DNA of 10,140 nt from Pseudomonadota bacterium (GCA_018816605.1 JAHIVS010000005.1:1-10140), one strand, 5' to 3'; positions 1 to 6,966 are shown, numbered from the stretch's first letter. The notes: a model not told the origin generated them from the letters alone. Translations and numbers: made by a program.

Positions 1-2
1 TA

Positions 3-374
3 AAGACACGGTCCCGGGAGTATATCCAGAGCCGGCGGGATCATTTTTTCATTGTCAAGATTGACGGCATTGTTGTGGGGTGTGCTGAAAAAATTCAGCT
101 TGATCCCAAAACGGCAGAACTCGGCGCCCTTGCCATTTCAAGCCGGTTCCGCAATCAGCAGATCGGCCTTCTGCTCATCCGGTCATTTCTGAATCAGATG
201 AAAGCCGACGGGTTTTCCCAGGTGGTGTCCCTCACCGCCAACCAGAAGCTGGGCCGCATGTACCTTGACCTGGGGTTCAGAAATGAAAGCCCGCCCAGCA
301 TGAAATTCCGTCAGGACCAGTCACCGGGTGTGGGCATGTACCTGATTGATCTTGGGGTGAAACCCGGATGGTGA
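3..374 (+). CDS. GNAT acetyltransferase, N-acetylglutamate synthase-like, 3' end only
   Basis: The reading frame is open from the left edge to a TGA at 372-374, so the true start lies outside the window. The visible 123 residues begin KTRSREYIQSRRDHFFIVK and continue with a beta strand ending IVVGCAEK. Then come LGALAISSRFRNQQIG (the acetyl-CoA loop region, with a variant of the usual Q/RxxGxG/A) and a C-terminal strand ending in MYLDLGF. The SREY segment followed by a GCA strand and a final 'LGF' resembles the GNAT domain at the C-terminus of ArgA, which makes N-acetylglutamate from glutamate and acetyl-CoA in arginine synthesis. Whether an amino-acid-kinase domain precedes it cannot be seen. 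A GTG at 75 could be mistaken for a start, but it lies inside the conserved fold. GNAT fold is secure; the substrate is inferred. Confidence 0.72.
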   Translation, partial: KTRSREYIQSRRDHFFIVKIDGIVVGCAEKIQLDPKTAELGALAISSRFRNQQIGLLLIRSFLNQMKADGFSQVVSLTANQKLGRMYLDLGFRNESPPSMKFRQDQSPGVGMYLIDLGVKPGW

Positions 375-499
375 TCCGCCTGTAATGACGCCAGAAATAA
401 AAGATATGGATCAGGCCGTGGAATCCGAATCAATGTTGGATTGGTTTAAGGCAGAAGGGTCTCATACTTTTGGTGCAGCAACGGGTTCTCAGGATCAGA
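375..499. other. Short intergenic gap, no gene or terminator recognised
   Basis: The gap separates the acetyltransferase from the 3' end of the minus-strand thioesterase remnant, so the two units converge here. I see no GC-rich hairpin with a T-run on either strand. A 59-codon ORF can be read at 384-563 (+), but it has no ribosome binding site and its second half lies antisense to the thioesterase remnant. Confidence 0.5.
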
Positions 500-779
500 T
501 CATTGTTCCGGGACAATCCATTGATTCATGCGGTAGGCCTGGTCCTGGCTTTTGGCAATGACCTCACCGGTCACCTCGTTGTAGACGACAATATCATACA
601 ATGAGGTCCGGCCGCCGTTATAAACCTCTTTGGCCTCTGCCATCAGATGGTCTCCGGCATGACTCGGCTTTAAAAAAGCAATGCTGACATTCAGGGCCAC
701 AGCCGCCCTGCCGTGGGCATTGCAGGCCGCAGCAAAGGCAATGTCGCTTTATGCTCACGGGTTTTTTTTTGTCCATCAT
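500..779 (-). pseudogene. PaaI-type hotdog thioesterase remnant with internal deletion and frameshift
   Basis: The first ATG (779-777) overlaps the MFS stop codon in a TGATG arrangement, with AGGA a few bases upstream. It encodes MMDKKKPVSIK (779-747). One base later, in a different frame, 745-500 encodes DIAFAAACNAHGRAAVALN, then FLKPSHAGD and GGRTSLYDIVVYNEVTGEV, ending at a TGA at 502-500. This C-terminal half matches the central helix end and following strands of PaaI/YdiI-type acyl-CoA thioesterases. The part that should lie between the two pieces, with the HGG...LAD segment, is missing, roughly 40-50 residues compared with a usual length near 135-145. Read straight through from the ATG, translation runs out of frame to a stop at 618. 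A GTG at 700 could start a 66-residue product, but that would lack the active-site helix. I infer a dead gene that was once translationally coupled to the transporter. Confidence 0.68.
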
Positions 780-2014
780 CACTGATCCTGAAGCGGTTTT
801 TTTAAGTATAATGAAAGTACCATACCGCAAAGGGATATGGCCCCTGCCACCAGAAAGGGAAGGGTAAACGAGTTGCTCACATCCGCCAGGTATCCGCCAA
901 GGGCCGGGCCGATGGATTGTCCGATACCGAAAAAAAGCGTGATGAATCCAAGTCCTGCCGGAGCCAGCCTCGGCCCCACAAAATCCCCGGCTGTTGCCGC
1001 CATGATGGTGGGAATGCTCCAGGCCGTGATCCCGAATAAAAAGGCTGAGAGGTAAAATCCGGCCTCAACTTTGATAAGGGCAAACACCAGATAGGAAAGT
1101 CCCAGCACAAGATAGGCAAAGGCCGATCCCCGTCCTCTTCCGATCCGATCTGAAATGGTTCCCCAGATTACCCCGCAAAAAATGCTGAGCCCCCCGGCGG
1201 TGGCCCACAACCCTCCGGCCCAGGCCTGGGTATGGCCCATCTCCTTGACCAGGTAGGCGGCAAAGAAAACAACATAAATAATATAGGAGAGACCGTAAAA
1301 AAAATACACAGCCCCCAGATACCAGAGGGCTTTCATTTTATACACTTTGGCCCAGTCCAGGGACGAAACCCTGCCCTGAACCGCCGGGCGCTCTTGTGTT
1401 TTTACCTGACCCACGGGCAAAAGCCCCTTGTCTGCCGGCTGATTCCGCAAAAAAACAAAGACAATTCCGGCAACAACCAGGACCAGGCTTCCCAGAATAT
1501 ACCAGGAATACCGCCAGCCCTGTGTTTCATAGGATTTTAAAATAAAGGGAACAATTACCCCGGATAAAAACATGCCAAGCCCGATGCCGCCGGACACAAT
1601 GCCCGTGGCAAACCCGCGTTTTTTCATACTGAACCAGGCCGACCCCAGGGCCATGGCCGGTACATAGGCGGCCCCGTTTCCAAGGCCGGTCAGAAGCCGC
1701 ATGGAAAAGGCAAACCCGAATGATGTGGCAAGTCCTGTCAGGACCATGGTAATGCCCATGAGAACAAGGGCGATGACAATGACGGTTCTTGTGCCGAACC
1801 TTGCCGCCAGGAACCCGCCGACAATGGCCATGGAAAGATACCCGATGAAATTTCCCGTCCCGAGAAGCCCTAGCTGGGTGTAATCAAACTGAAGCCCGTC
1901 CTTCATGGCGGGCAGCAGAAGCGTATAGGCCATCCGTCCGAACCCGTGGGCAGCGACCGTTGTGATAAGCCCCATGAAAATGACGATCCAGCCGTAGTGA
2001 AGTTTCTTTTCCAT
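779..2014 (-). CDS. MFS transporter, YbfB/YjiJ-like
   Basis: This is a 411-residue inner-membrane protein of the major facilitator superfamily with about 12 predicted helices. The first half carries GGFLAARFGTRTV (residues 66-78), the loop 2-3 MFS motif. A hydrophilic central loop spans about 191-225, and the matching second-half motif is GTISDRIGRGRG (285-296). The N-terminus, with AAHGFGRMAYTLLLPAMKDG and then GNFIGYL, resembles the YbfB/YjiJ-type (PF06779) branch; that family assignment is from memory. The substrate is unknown. I chose the ATG at 2014-2012 because TAAGGAG ends 6 nt upstream of it; an upstream ATG at 2086 would add 24 non-hydrophobic residues without a good site and would start inside the inverted repeat at 2067-2088. 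The coupled downstream thioesterase remnant suggests the original unit handled an organic acid or acyl-CoA-derived metabolite, which is inference only. Confidence 0.88.
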   Translation of the reverse strand: MEKKLHYGWIVIFMGLITTVAAHGFGRMAYTLLLPAMKDGLQFDYTQLGLLGTGNFIGYLSMAIVGGFLAARFGTRTVIVIALVLMGITMVLTGLATSFGFAFSMRLLTGLGNGAAYVPAMALGSAWFSMKKRGFATGIVSGGIGLGMFLSGVIVPFILKSYETQGWRYSWYILGSLVLVVAGIVFVFLRNQPADKGLLPVGQVKTQERPAVQGRVSSLDWAKVYKMKALWYLGAVYFFYGLSYIIYVVFFAAYLVKEMGHTQAWAGGLWATAGGLSIFCGVIWGTISDRIGRGRGSAFAYLVLGLSYLVFALIKVEAGFYLSAFLFGITAWSIPTIMAATAGDFVGPRLAPAGLGFITLFFGIGQSIGPALGGYLADVSNSFTLPFLVAGAISLCGMVLSLYLKKPLQDQ

Positions 2015-2066
2015 GTCCATCTCCTTATGTATGTTCCATAAAACAGCAAACTTCCACGATCTCAGA

Positions 2067-2088
2067 TTGTGAAAACACTTTTTCACAA
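2067..2088. promoter_or_regulatory. Perfect 9-bp inverted repeat, candidate operator of the MFS gene
   Basis: Arms TTGTGAAAA (2067-2075) and TTTTCACAA (2080-2088) are exact reverse complements around a 4-nt centre, CACT. It sits 53-74 bp upstream of the MFS start codon, in the divergent gap. The half-sites look like CRP/FNR-family TGTGA/TCACA, but the spacer between those pentamers is 10 nt instead of the usual 6. Another dimeric repressor, or a CRP-family protein with unusual spacing, is therefore possible. The long arms could also form an RNA hairpin if transcribed, but no T-run follows on the minus strand, so it is not an obvious terminator. Confidence 0.55.
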
Positions 2089-2153
2089 GATTTTTTGAAT
2101 TGCAATCATTTATTGTCCTGGTCTATGGCCGGGTGTGGGCAATGGGTTTTTCC

Positions 2154-2182
2154 TTGACAAGGAGATTAGTGGTTACTATAAT
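2154..2182 (+). promoter_or_regulatory. Consensus sigma70 promoter of the azlC operon
   Basis: A perfect -35 box TTGACA (2154-2159) is separated by exactly 17 nt from a perfect -10 box TATAAT (2177-2182). The predicted transcript starts near 2189 and has a short leader of about 30 nt before the azlC ATG at 2221. A 12-of-12 match implies a strong basal promoter, which would normally need repression; a palindrome overlies the -10 box. Confidence 0.85.
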
Positions 2183-2188
2183 AGTCAC
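2172..2188. promoter_or_regulatory. 17-nt palindrome over the azlC -10 box, candidate repressor operator
   Basis: The site reads GTTACTATAATAGTCAC: arms pair at 7 of 8 positions (GT.ACTAT / ATAGT.AC) around a central A at 2180, with one mismatch pair (2174/2186). It covers the whole -10 hexamer and reaches to about the transcription start, so a bound dimer would block RNA polymerase. Part of the symmetry comes from the TATAAT box itself, so chance contributes. The regulator gene at 3269 in the same unit is the natural candidate to bind here; this is inference. Confidence 0.5.
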
Positions 2189-2220
2189 TAAAAATATTTA
2201 TCCAGAATGGAGTTGTCGGA

Positions 2221-2925
2221 ATGGAAAAAAAGGAGATCCAGGGCGCCATGAAAGCCGGTATCCCCATCTTTATCGGTTATTTTCCCGCTGCCGTGGCATT
2301 CGGGATTCTGGCCAAAACCACAGGAATTTCCCTGGTGGAAGCGTTTTTGTTTTCCGCCGTGGTCTTTGCCGGTGCCAGCCAGTTCATCGCCTTGAACCTT
2401 TTGGCCACGGGCATGGGGCCGACCGGGATTATCCTGACCACCCTGCTGGTCAATTTCAGGCATTTTTTGATGAGCGCCTACCTGTCCACCCGGATCAAGG
2501 AAACGCTTAAAAAATATTATTTGGTTTTGGCTTTTGGCGTGACCGACGAGGTCTTTTCCGTGCTGTCTTTTACCAAAGGCCCCCTGACCAAGGGGTTTGT
2601 CTTTGTCCTCCAGATGTCGGCCTATTCCGGCTGGGTATCCGGCACCCTGTGCGGGTATCTTCTGGGGGGATTCATGCCCCTGATTGTAAGCCAGAGCATG
2701 GGGGTTGCCCTCTATTCCCTTCTGCTGGCCATATTGATGCCCGAGCTCAAAATTTCTCGTCTCTCTTTTTTTCTGGCCCTGTCTTCGGGCCTGCTCAATT
2801 GGCTGCTGATTTCTCTGGATTTTCTGCCAAAGGGCTGGAGCATCATTGTCTGCATCCTTGCCATTGCCGCGGCAGGGGCTGCCTTAACCCTTGTCCAACC
2901 CCGAAAGGAGCCCCTTGATGGATGA
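2221..2925 (+). CDS. azlC: AzlC family branched-chain amino acid exporter, large subunit
   Basis: This 234-residue inner-membrane protein is the large subunit of the two-component AzlCD (BrnFE-like) exporter, which in characterised members moves branched-chain amino acids, and in some methionine, out of the cell. Family landmarks are IPIFIGYFPAAVAFGILA (residues 14-31), GASQFIALNLL (51-61), NFRHFLMSAYLS (78-89) and TDEVFS (108-113), followed by about four more hydrophobic stretches. Length is normal. The ATG is supported by GGAG at 2209-2212, 8 nt upstream. The gene lies directly behind a consensus promoter and overlaps azlD by 8 nt, so the two subunits are probably made in a coupled way. The transported substrate here is not shown by the sequence. 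Confidence 0.93.
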   Translation: MEKKEIQGAMKAGIPIFIGYFPAAVAFGILAKTTGISLVEAFLFSAVVFAGASQFIALNLLATGMGPTGIILTTLLVNFRHFLMSAYLSTRIKETLKKYYLVLAFGVTDEVFSVLSFTKGPLTKGFVFVLQMSAYSGWVSGTLCGYLLGGFMPLIVSQSMGVALYSLLLAILMPELKISRLSFFLALSSGLLNWLLISLDFLPKGWSIIVCILAIAAAGAALTLVQPRKEPLDG

Positions 2926-3229
2926 CAATCTGATTCCCCTGATACTGGGAATGGCTGCCGTGACCTATGGGCCGAGGCTGCTGCCGTTTCTTCTTCTGGG
3001 CAATACCCAGATCCCCCGGCCTGTGAACGCTTTTTTAAAATGTATTCCCGTGGCTGCCATCGGTGCCCTGATCATCCCCGGGGTCATGACCGCCACCCCG
3101 GACATGCCGGCGGCCGCCTTGCTGGGCATGGGGTTTACGGCGGTGTACGGATTCTTTAGGGGGGGGATCATCGTGCCGGTATTGGGATCGGTGGGCATTG
3201 CCTATCTGACCCTGGCCGGGCTTGGATAA
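2918..3229 (+). CDS. azlD: AzlD family branched-chain amino acid exporter, small subunit
   Basis: This 103-residue small membrane protein is the partner of AzlC. It has the family's early TYGPRLLPFLLL (residues 16-27) and FLKCIPVAAIGALIIPGV (39-56), then two more hydrophobic segments, with a length typical of AzlD. The start at 2918 is chosen over an in-frame upstream possibility at 2891 because AAAGGAG (2904-2910) lies 7 nt before it, inside the end of azlC. The azlC stop at 2923-2925 falls 3 nt beyond this start codon, an arrangement that suits translational coupling and stoichiometric subunit supply. Confidence 0.92.
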   Translation: MDDNLIPLILGMAAVTYGPRLLPFLLLGNTQIPRPVNAFLKCIPVAAIGALIIPGVMTATPDMPAAALLGMGFTAVYGFFRGGIIVPVLGSVGIAYLTLAGLG

Positions 3230-3268
3230 TAAAATCCCAGGCATGAAGAAAATAGAGGAAGCCTAAAT

Positions 3269-4114
3269 ATGGATCAAGAAAAGCGCATGGCAGCAGATAT
3301 GAAAATTCTGGGGTTTTCAGCCTATGAATGCAAAGCCTACATGAAACTGCTGGAAGCGTTTCCCCTGAACGGGTACGCTCTGAGCAAATCCTCGGGTATT
3401 CCCAGGTCCAGAATATACGAGGTGCTGAAAAACCTCATTGACAAGCAGATGGTCTTTGAACAGGTAGAGGAAAAAAACCGGGTGTACTATCCGGTGGAGC
3501 CCAAAATCTTTATTAAAAAACTCAAAGCCCATTATGAACGCGTGTTTGAGGAGCTGTCCCAATACGCCGGTGCCCTTTACCGGGAACCCAAGCAGGATGA
3601 CAAGCTGGTGGTCATTTCGGGCCGGGACAATATCATGGGTTTTCTGCGTCAGCTCATCCAGGGCGCCCAAAAACGGGTGGCGGTCTCCATCTGGGAAGAG
3701 GAAATAACCGAGCTTACACAAGAGCTGAATGCAGCCCTTTCCCGGGGGGTGATTCTCCGGGGGATTTATTTTGGCAAAAACAACACCTATGAGACCCTGG
3801 TTTCCCACCGCAGGATTACGCGGTATATGGCCGAGAAAAAAGAGCGGTATCTGTCCATCATCATTGATCACAGCCATGTTGTTTCGGGAATTATGTCCCG
3901 GGGGGCCAATGCCAAGGTGACCTGGACCCGGGATGAAGGGTTTATTGAGGTCAGCGAGGACTATATTGCCCATGATCTTCTGGTAAACCTTTATTCCGCC
4001 TCCCTGGATCCCGATGCCCATGAGCGCTTTGAACACTTTGCAGACACCGTCCATGCCCGGTATTTTCAATATGAAAAACAGGACCTGCTCGCCTATAGAC
4101 GGCTCATGGAGTAA
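3269..4114 (+). CDS. TrmB-family transcriptional regulator
   Basis: This is a 281-residue cytoplasmic DNA-binding protein. Residues about 9-77 form a winged helix-turn-helix of the TrmB type (PF01978-like), with GYALSKSSGIPRSRIYEVLK at 35-54 as the HTH core and a wing ending VEEKNRVYYPVEP. A helical linker (about 80-105) leads into a C-terminal sensor-like domain beginning KLVVISGRDNIMGFLRQLI (112-130), as in bacterial TrmB-like regulators. A ribosome site GAGGAA (3255-3260) lies 8 nt before the ATG. It begins 39 nt after azlD with no terminator between, so it is probably cotranscribed and may regulate its own promoter through the palindrome at 2172-2188. Characterised TrmB proteins often sense sugars; the ligand here is unknown and could be an amino acid. 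Confidence 0.88.
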   Translation: MDQEKRMAADMKILGFSAYECKAYMKLLEAFPLNGYALSKSSGIPRSRIYEVLKNLIDKQMVFEQVEEKNRVYYPVEPKIFIKKLKAHYERVFEELSQYAGALYREPKQDDKLVVISGRDNIMGFLRQLIQGAQKRVAVSIWEEEITELTQELNAALSRGVILRGIYFGKNNTYETLVSHRRITRYMAEKKERYLSIIIDHSHVVSGIMSRGANAKVTWTRDEGFIEVSEDYIAHDLLVNLYSASLDPDAHERFEHFADTVHARYFQYEKQDLLAYRRLME

Positions 4115-4135
4115 AGCGCCTTTCATGCATGGCCC

Positions 4136-4179
4136 GGGGCCGGAAAGATCCTGGCCCCAGAAATGTGGCAGTGTTTTTT
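4136..4179 (+). terminator. Possible weak terminator after the azlCD-regulator unit
   Basis: GGGGCCGG (4136-4143) pairs with CCTGGCCCC (4150-4158) to give an 8-bp, GC-rich stem with one G-T pair and a loop of about 7 nt. A run of six T lies at 4174-4179, about 15 nt after the stem, too far for a classic intrinsic terminator. It may be a hairpin boundary or a leaky terminator. It is the only stem of this strength I noticed in the 4115-4260 gap. Confidence 0.3.
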
Positions 4180-4260
4180 GTCATGTGGTATGGTGAAGGG
4201 CAAATCGGGTCGGATAAAAAAACAAATCGCAACCGCGGTGATTCAAGAAAAAATCAGCAA

Positions 4261-5169
4261 ATGGATACCTGTATTCCCAAATACCTCAACGCAAAAGACC
4301 AGGGCCGGTTATTGGAAACAGTCCGGCAATCGGCAAGGATTCTGGCCTCCTGCACCCTGTGTCCCCGGCAGTGCGGGGCGGACCGGACACGGGAAGAAAT
4401 GGGGGTGTGTTCGACAGGGAAAAAAGCCGTTGTCGCAAGCTTTTCCCCCCATTTTGGTGAGGAACCTCAATTGGTGGGCGTGAACGGTTCCGGCACCCTT
4501 TTTTTCTCCCATTGCAACCTCAAGTGCATTTTCTGCCAGAATTATGAGATCAGTGTCCAGGGCCAGGGGCAGGCGGCAACTGCCGGGCAGATCGCATCCA
4601 TCATGCTCTATCTGCAAAGGCGCAACTGCCACAATATCAACCTGGTTACCCCAAGCCACGTGGTCCCCCAGATTTTAGAAGCAGTGGAGATCGCTGCAGC
4701 CGGCGGCTTGACCATTCCCCTGGTTTATAATTGTTCAGGGTATGAAAGCCTTGAAACCCTGGAATTGTTAAAAGATGTCATCGATATTTACCTGCCGGAT
4801 TTCAAATTTTGGGAGCCGGGGATATCCGAAATGTGCTGCCAGGCAAAGGATTACCCGCAGATCGCCAGAAAGGCCATCGGAAAAATGTACGAACAGGTGG
4901 GGGATTTAAAGGTGGACAAGAATGGCATTGCCTGTTCCGGGCTTTTGGTCCGGCACCTTGTCCTGCCGGAAAACCGGGCGGGGACCTATGAAATTTTAAA
5001 ATTTCTCAGGGAAAACATCTCTTCCCAGACCCATGTGAACATCATGTCCCAGTATCGTCCCATGGGGGAAGCCGCCAGGATAACATCTCTTTCAAGACCC
5101 GTGACCCCGGAAGAAGTCAGAAAAGCCCGTCAAATGGCCCGGGATATCGGTTTGAATATTGTCCGGTAA
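4261..5169 (+). CDS. Radical SAM Fe-S protein, PflX-like (COG1313 type)
   Basis: This 302-residue cytoplasmic radical SAM protein resembles the PflX/PflA-like group, whose members look like glycyl-radical-enzyme activases but mostly have no known substrate. The cluster motif CX3CX2C is intact: C85, C89 and C92 in CNLKCIFCQNY. An N-terminal cysteine set, CTLCPRQC plus GVC (C31, C34, C38, C50), may hold a second metal site. The family block FSPHFGEEPQLVGVNGSGT runs 61-79. The frame is open back to 4129, but I start at the ATG 4261 because the protein then begins MDTCIPKYLN, as relatives do, and the added 44 residues look non-conserved. The ribosome site is poor, so the start is not certain. No glycyl radical enzyme lies in the window to serve as a partner. 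Confidence 0.85.
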   Translation: MDTCIPKYLNAKDQGRLLETVRQSARILASCTLCPRQCGADRTREEMGVCSTGKKAVVASFSPHFGEEPQLVGVNGSGTLFFSHCNLKCIFCQNYEISVQGQGQAATAGQIASIMLYLQRRNCHNINLVTPSHVVPQILEAVEIAAAGGLTIPLVYNCSGYESLETLELLKDVIDIYLPDFKFWEPGISEMCCQAKDYPQIARKAIGKMYEQVGDLKVDKNGIACSGLLVRHLVLPENRAGTYEILKFLRENISSQTHVNIMSQYRPMGEAARITSLSRPVTPEEVRKARQMARDIGLNIVR

Positions 5170-5332
5170 ATCCCCGGTACCCGGAAAGGCGGTGGGCAGG
5201 ACAGGTTTGTGTAAAGATTAAGGGTATCTGATTTACAAGCCATGGGGGAGATGATAGAGAAACCACAGGCCAATTTTAATTAAATGGGGGTATCCAGAAT
5301 TTTGCTGAAACATCTTACAGGAGATATGTGAT
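5170..5332. other. Intergenic gap with only weak promoter-like motifs
   Basis: This gap separates the radical SAM gene from the flavoprotein gene. I see no GC-rich hairpin followed by a T-run. TTTACA followed 17 nt later by TAGAGA (about 5232-5260) is a weak promoter candidate, and CAGGAG at 5318-5323 is the ribosome site of the downstream gene. Whether the two genes share a transcript cannot be decided from the sequence. Confidence 0.4.
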
Positions 5333-6871
5333 TTGGGTTTCCGGGAAATCACCCTAGAAATGTCCACCGACTACACTGACGGGGATGCAGAAACTGCCAT
5401 TGCAAACCAGCTGGGTATCGGCGAGTTTACCTGGCAGATCGAGGGCAAAAGCCTGGATGCCCGGAAAAAAAGCCATATTCACTGGGTGGTGCGCGCAGGT
5501 GTCCTGTCCGATGAACTGGCAGGCGGTACGCCGTTTGTCTACCCGTCCCTGGAAATTCCGTGGAAAAAGCGGACCTCCCGGGCCCTGGTGGTGGGCAGCG
5601 GACCGGCCGGTTTTTTTACAGCCCTGGTGCTGCAGAAGGCCGGTTTCTCAACCCGGCTCATCGAACGGGGCTCCCGGGTGGCCCGACGGGCGGACAGCAT
5701 CCAGGAATTTGAATCTTCCGGCACCTTTGATGCCATGAACAATTATGCCTTCGGCGAAGGCGGGGCCGGCACCTTTTCCGACGGAAAGCTTACTTCAAGA
5801 ACCAAGAAGGTGGCTGCTGAAAAACAATTTATCCTGTCCAGCTATATCCGGGCAGGCGCCCCCCAAGAGATCCAATACCTGGCCCATCCCCATTTGGGCA
5901 CGGACCATCTGAGACGTATTGTGGCAGGCCTTCGAAAGGAGTTCGAGGATCTGGGGGGAACCATGCAGTTTGAAACCCTGCTCACGGATTTGATCATCGA
6001 AAATGAAAAGGTTGTTGCCGCCGTAACCTCAAAGGGAGATATCCCCCTTGACGTGATCGTCATTGCACCGGGCCACTCCGCCCATGAAACCTACCGCATG
6101 CTCATCCGGAACAAGGTGAGGTTCCAGACAAAAAATTTTGCCATCGGCTGCCGGGTGGAGCACCCCCAGGAGTTGATCAACACGGCCCAGTGGGGAAGGG
6201 CATCCCTTCCCGGGGTCAAGGCTGCCGAATATCGGCTTACGGCAAAGGAAGACGGGTATCTTCCGGTGTATACCTTCTGTATGTGCCCCGGCGGGATGGT
6301 GGTTCCGGCGGCCGCCCATGCAACGGCCAACATTGTGAACGGCATGAGCCGGTACAAACGCAACGGCCTTTTTGCCAACGCCGCCTGTGTGGCGGGCATC
6401 AATCTTGAGACCCTATTGAAAAAGCCGGTGGAACCCCAGGAAGCCCTGGACTGGCTGGGGGATCTGGAACACCAGTTTTACCACTATGCCAAAGGGTATA
6501 GGGCACCCTTTGCCACCATCCACGGGTTTACCAAAAAGCAATCCCCCTCCAGAATCCCTGACACCAGCTATCCCTTGGGACTGACACCGGCGCCCTTGTG
6601 GGAGCTGCTTCCCCTGGAGGTCAGCCGTTCCATCGCCCGGGGCCTGTCCGTGTTCAACCGGAAACTCAAAGGGTTTGATTCGGGCATCATTCTGGGGCTG
6701 GAAAGCAAAACATCGTCGCCGATCCAGGCCCTTAGAGATCAGGGCAGGTGCTGCCAGGGTTTTTCAAACCTATACCTTGCAGGTGAGGGCTCCGGCTGGT
6801 CCGGGGGCATTATCTCCAGCGGCGTGGACGGGATCAGGACCGCCATGGCCATTGTTCAGGATAAAAAATAA
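5333..6871 (+). CDS. FAD-dependent dehydrogenase, COG2509 type
   Basis: This 512-residue flavoprotein belongs to a widespread but poorly characterised family of FAD-dependent oxidoreductases. An N-terminal small domain (about 1-80, with SLDARKKSHIHW) precedes the dinucleotide fold ALVVGSGPAGFFTALVLQKAG (84-104), which ends with acidic E111 for ribose binding. The family block FGEGGAGTFSDGKLTSR is at 140-156, and the C-terminal FAD contact AGEGSGWSGGI is at 483-493. No membrane segment is seen. The start is TTG: it is the only usual initiation codon between the in-frame stop at 5306-5308 and the conserved N-terminal strand, and CAGGAG lies 9 nt upstream. The substrate is unknown. The gene is complete and ends 95 nt before the end of a convergent transporter. 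Confidence 0.88.
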   Translation: MGFREITLEMSTDYTDGDAETAIANQLGIGEFTWQIEGKSLDARKKSHIHWVVRAGVLSDELAGGTPFVYPSLEIPWKKRTSRALVVGSGPAGFFTALVLQKAGFSTRLIERGSRVARRADSIQEFESSGTFDAMNNYAFGEGGAGTFSDGKLTSRTKKVAAEKQFILSSYIRAGAPQEIQYLAHPHLGTDHLRRIVAGLRKEFEDLGGTMQFETLLTDLIIENEKVVAAVTSKGDIPLDVIVIAPGHSAHETYRMLIRNKVRFQTKNFAIGCRVEHPQELINTAQWGRASLPGVKAAEYRLTAKEDGYLPVYTFCMCPGGMVVPAAAHATANIVNGMSRYKRNGLFANAACVAGINLETLLKKPVEPQEALDWLGDLEHQFYHYAKGYRAPFATIHGFTKKQSPSRIPDTSYPLGLTPAPLWELLPLEVSRSIARGLSVFNRKLKGFDSGIILGLESKTSSPIQALRDQGRCCQGFSNLYLAGEGSGWSGGIISSGVDGIRTAMAIVQDKK

Positions 6872-6966
6872 ATATCAGATCTTTGAGGATGTGCGCCTTC
6901 TTCATTTACGCCATCGGTCAATTGGTCGGCAAAAAGCTGGGGGCGGAAAAATGGTTTGGCCAAGGC

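Noticed and set aside
384..563. Possible 59-codon plus-strand ORF between the acetyltransferase and the thioesterase remnant
   Set aside because: It has no ribosome binding site, and its second half is antisense to the thioesterase C-terminus, so its openness is likely chance.
2068..2087. Reading the inverted repeat as a standard CRP or HcpR site
   Set aside because: The TGTGA and TCACA pentamers are 10 nt apart, whereas those regulators use a 6-nt spacer; only a generic operator call is justified.
3317..4126. Long minus-strand ORF (269 codons) opposite the TrmB-family gene
   Set aside because: It mirrors a well-supported plus-strand gene, has low-complexity G/P/H-rich translation with no recognisable fold, and no ribosome site at its start.
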